In this document: positions 62,835-64,000 of the stretch, piece by piece
Numbering within the stretch: position 1 is the first letter of the stretch
Layout of the letters: every line of letters begins with the position of its first letter
NCBI RefSeq assembly: GCF_003258945.1
Contig: NZ_QLIX01000003.1
Span: 1 to 64,000 of the forward strand
Direction of reading: 5' to 3'
DNA length: 64,000 bases
From: Roseicella frigidaeris
Lineage (GTDB): Bacteria; Pseudomonadota; Alphaproteobacteria; Acetobacterales; Acetobacteraceae
The notes under the pieces: generated by a model
Seen by the model: the letters and a program-made list of their open reading frames with translations, nothing else
What the model was told of the DNA's origin: nothing
The model's database searches: none
Program-made: the position numbers and the translations under genes

Positions 62835-64000
62835 GGGCGGGCATGAAGAATGGCGGGGGGCACCGCGCCCCGCGGCGCGGCGCGCAGCCCATCGCCATCC
62901 TCGGCGCCGCCTGCCGGCTGCCGGGCGCGCCGGACCTCGACGCCTATTGGCGCCTGCTCGCCGAGGGCCGGGACGCCGTCACCAGCGTGCCGGCGGACCG
63001 CTTCGCCCAGGCCGCCTTCCTGCATCCGCGGCGCGGCGAGCCGGGCAAGTCCTACACCTTCGCCGCCGGCACGCTCGGCGACGTCGCCGGCTTCGATCCC
63101 GGCGCCTTCGGCATCTCGCCGCGCGAGGCCGCCGAGATGGACCCGCAGCAGCGCCTGCTGCTGGAAGTCGCGGCCGAGGCGATGGAGGATGCCGGCCTCG
63201 CCCCCGGGGCGCTCGCCGGCAGCCAGGCCGGCGTCTTCGTCGGCGGCTCGCTGACCGATTTCGGCGACCTGCGCCAGGCCGATGCCGCCGCCGCCGACCG
63301 CTACTTCATGACCGGCGGCGCGCTGTCGATCCTCGCCAACCGCATCGGCAACGTCTTCGACCTGCGCGGCCCGGCGCAGACCATCGACACCGCCTGCTCC
63401 TCCTCCCTCGTCGCCCTGCACCTGGCCTGCGAGGCGCTGCGCGCCGGCCGCATCCCGCTGGCGCTGGCCGGCGGCGTGAACCTGCTGCTCTCGCCCTATC
63501 CCTTCATCGGCTTCGCCCGCGCCGGCATGCTCTCGCCGCAGGGGCGCTGCCACGCCTTCGATGCCCGCGCCGACGGCTATGTGCGGGCGGAGGGCGCGGG
63601 CCTCGTCCTGCTGAAGCCGCTCGCCGCCGCGCTGGCGGATGGCGATGCGATCCGCGGCGTCATCCTGGCCAGCGGCGTCAACGCCGCCGGCCGCACCATG
63701 GGCATCTCGCTGCCGAGCCAGCCGGCGCAGCAGGCGCTGCTCGAGCAGGTGCTGGCCGAGGCCGGCATCGATCCCGCGCGCATCGGCTATTTCGAGGCGC
63801 ATGGCACCGGCACCGCCGCCGGCGACCCGATCGAGGCGACGGCGATCGGCAACGCCATCGGCCGCCGCCGCGGCGGCCCGGCGCTGCCGATCGGCTCGGT
63901 GAAGACCAATATCGGCCATACCGAGCCGGCCTCGGGCATCGCCGGCCTGCTGAAGGCCATGCTGGTGCTGCAGGAGGGCCGCATCCCGCCCTCGCTGCAC
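62831..64000 (+). CDS. Type I polyketide synthase ketosynthase (partial, runs off window)
   Basis: The first 390 residues of a multidomain protein. After a short N-tail the beta-ketoacyl synthase domain runs from about residue 20 (PIAILGAACRLPGAPDLDAYW) to the edge. The catalytic triad is complete: Cys189 in DTACSSS, His324 in EAHGTGT and His363 in NIGHTEP. DPQQRLLLEVAAEAMEDAG is a further family landmark. No loading domain precedes it. The downstream acyltransferase and carrier domains lie outside the window. It overlaps the glycosyltransferase by 4 bp, suggesting a glycosylated polyketide or glycolipid cluster. Confidence 0.92.
   Translation, partial: MRAGMKNGGGHRAPRRGAQPIAILGAACRLPGAPDLDAYWRLLAEGRDAVTSVPADRFAQAAFLHPRRGEPGKSYTFAAGTLGDVAGFDPGAFGISPREAAEMDPQQRLLLEVAAEAMEDAGLAPGALAGSQAGVFVGGSLTDFGDLRQADAAAADRYFMTGGALSILANRIGNVFDLRGPAQTIDTACSSSLVALHLACEALRAGRIPLALAGGVNLLLSPYPFIGFARAGMLSPQGRCHAFDARADGYVRAEGAGLVLLKPLAAALADGDAIRGVILASGVNAAGRTMGISLPSQPAQQALLEQVLAEAGIDPARIGYFEAHGTGTAAGDPIEATAIGNAIGRRRGGPALPIGSVKTNIGHTEPASGIAGLLKAMLVLQEGRIPPSLH

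Overview
The window reads as a chromosomal segment of a very GC-rich alphaproteobacterium, most likely Acetobacteraceae (Roseomonas-like). This rests on a circularly permuted two-piece tmRNA gene with an ANDNDALAVAA tag, the alphaproteobacterial form of SspB next to it, a sorbosone-dehydrogenase-type enzyme, Bug-type solute receptors, and frequent GTGA/ATGA/TGATG gene overlaps. Taxonomy is inferred from gene content only.

Layout. 1-1.5 kb: the end of an IS21-like element cuts a YaiI/DUF188 gene, beside an acyltransferase. 1.6-8.9 kb: a pbpC / alpha-2-macroglobulin pair. 9.1-13.7 kb: an RND efflux adaptor and pump plus a small cupin. 13.9-17.5 kb: a DHA2-type MFS exporter, a quinone oxidoreductase and a frameshifted Bug receptor. 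17.6-20 kb: a CoA-transferase overlapping an M20 amidohydrolase. 20.0-20.9 kb: ssrA (tmRNA) followed by sspB. 21-25.7 kb: class I and class II fumarases, RidA, a VOC protein and a ribbon-helix-helix protein. 26-30.7 kb: a three-gene 2-oxoacid oxidoreductase operon whose first gene is an FAD/ferredoxin electron-transfer subunit. 30.7-34.9 kb: a proline-rich membrane protein, a fatty acid hydroxylase, a GntR regulator and shared GATATATC operators. 34.4-38 kb: phnDEC with a metallophosphoesterase and a cupin. 38-45.3 kb: sorbosone dehydrogenase, DUF6166, an acyl-CoA synthetase, a substrate-binding protein and a Baeyer-Villiger monooxygenase. 45.3-50.6 kb: a glycine riboswitch controlling gcvT-gcvH-gcvP-NUDIX. 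50.8-54 kb: a lipoprotein, ispH, thrB and rnhA. 54-60.2 kb: a Bug receptor, a TonB receptor, several small genes, a VOC protein and a deaminase. 60.2-60.6 kb: a tRNA-Thr(GGU) gene split by a small group I intron. 61.4 kb to the edge: a glycosyltransferase overlapping the start of a polyketide-synthase ketosynthase.

The most unusual items are the group I intron in tRNA-Thr(GGU), the ssrA-sspB pairing (tag RNA beside the adaptor for that tag), two families of roughly 100-bp intergenic repeats (three and two copies), and a short hydrophobic ORF behind a strong promoter. Two genes have a visible lesion: the IS-cut DUF188 gene and the Bug receptor with one extra base.
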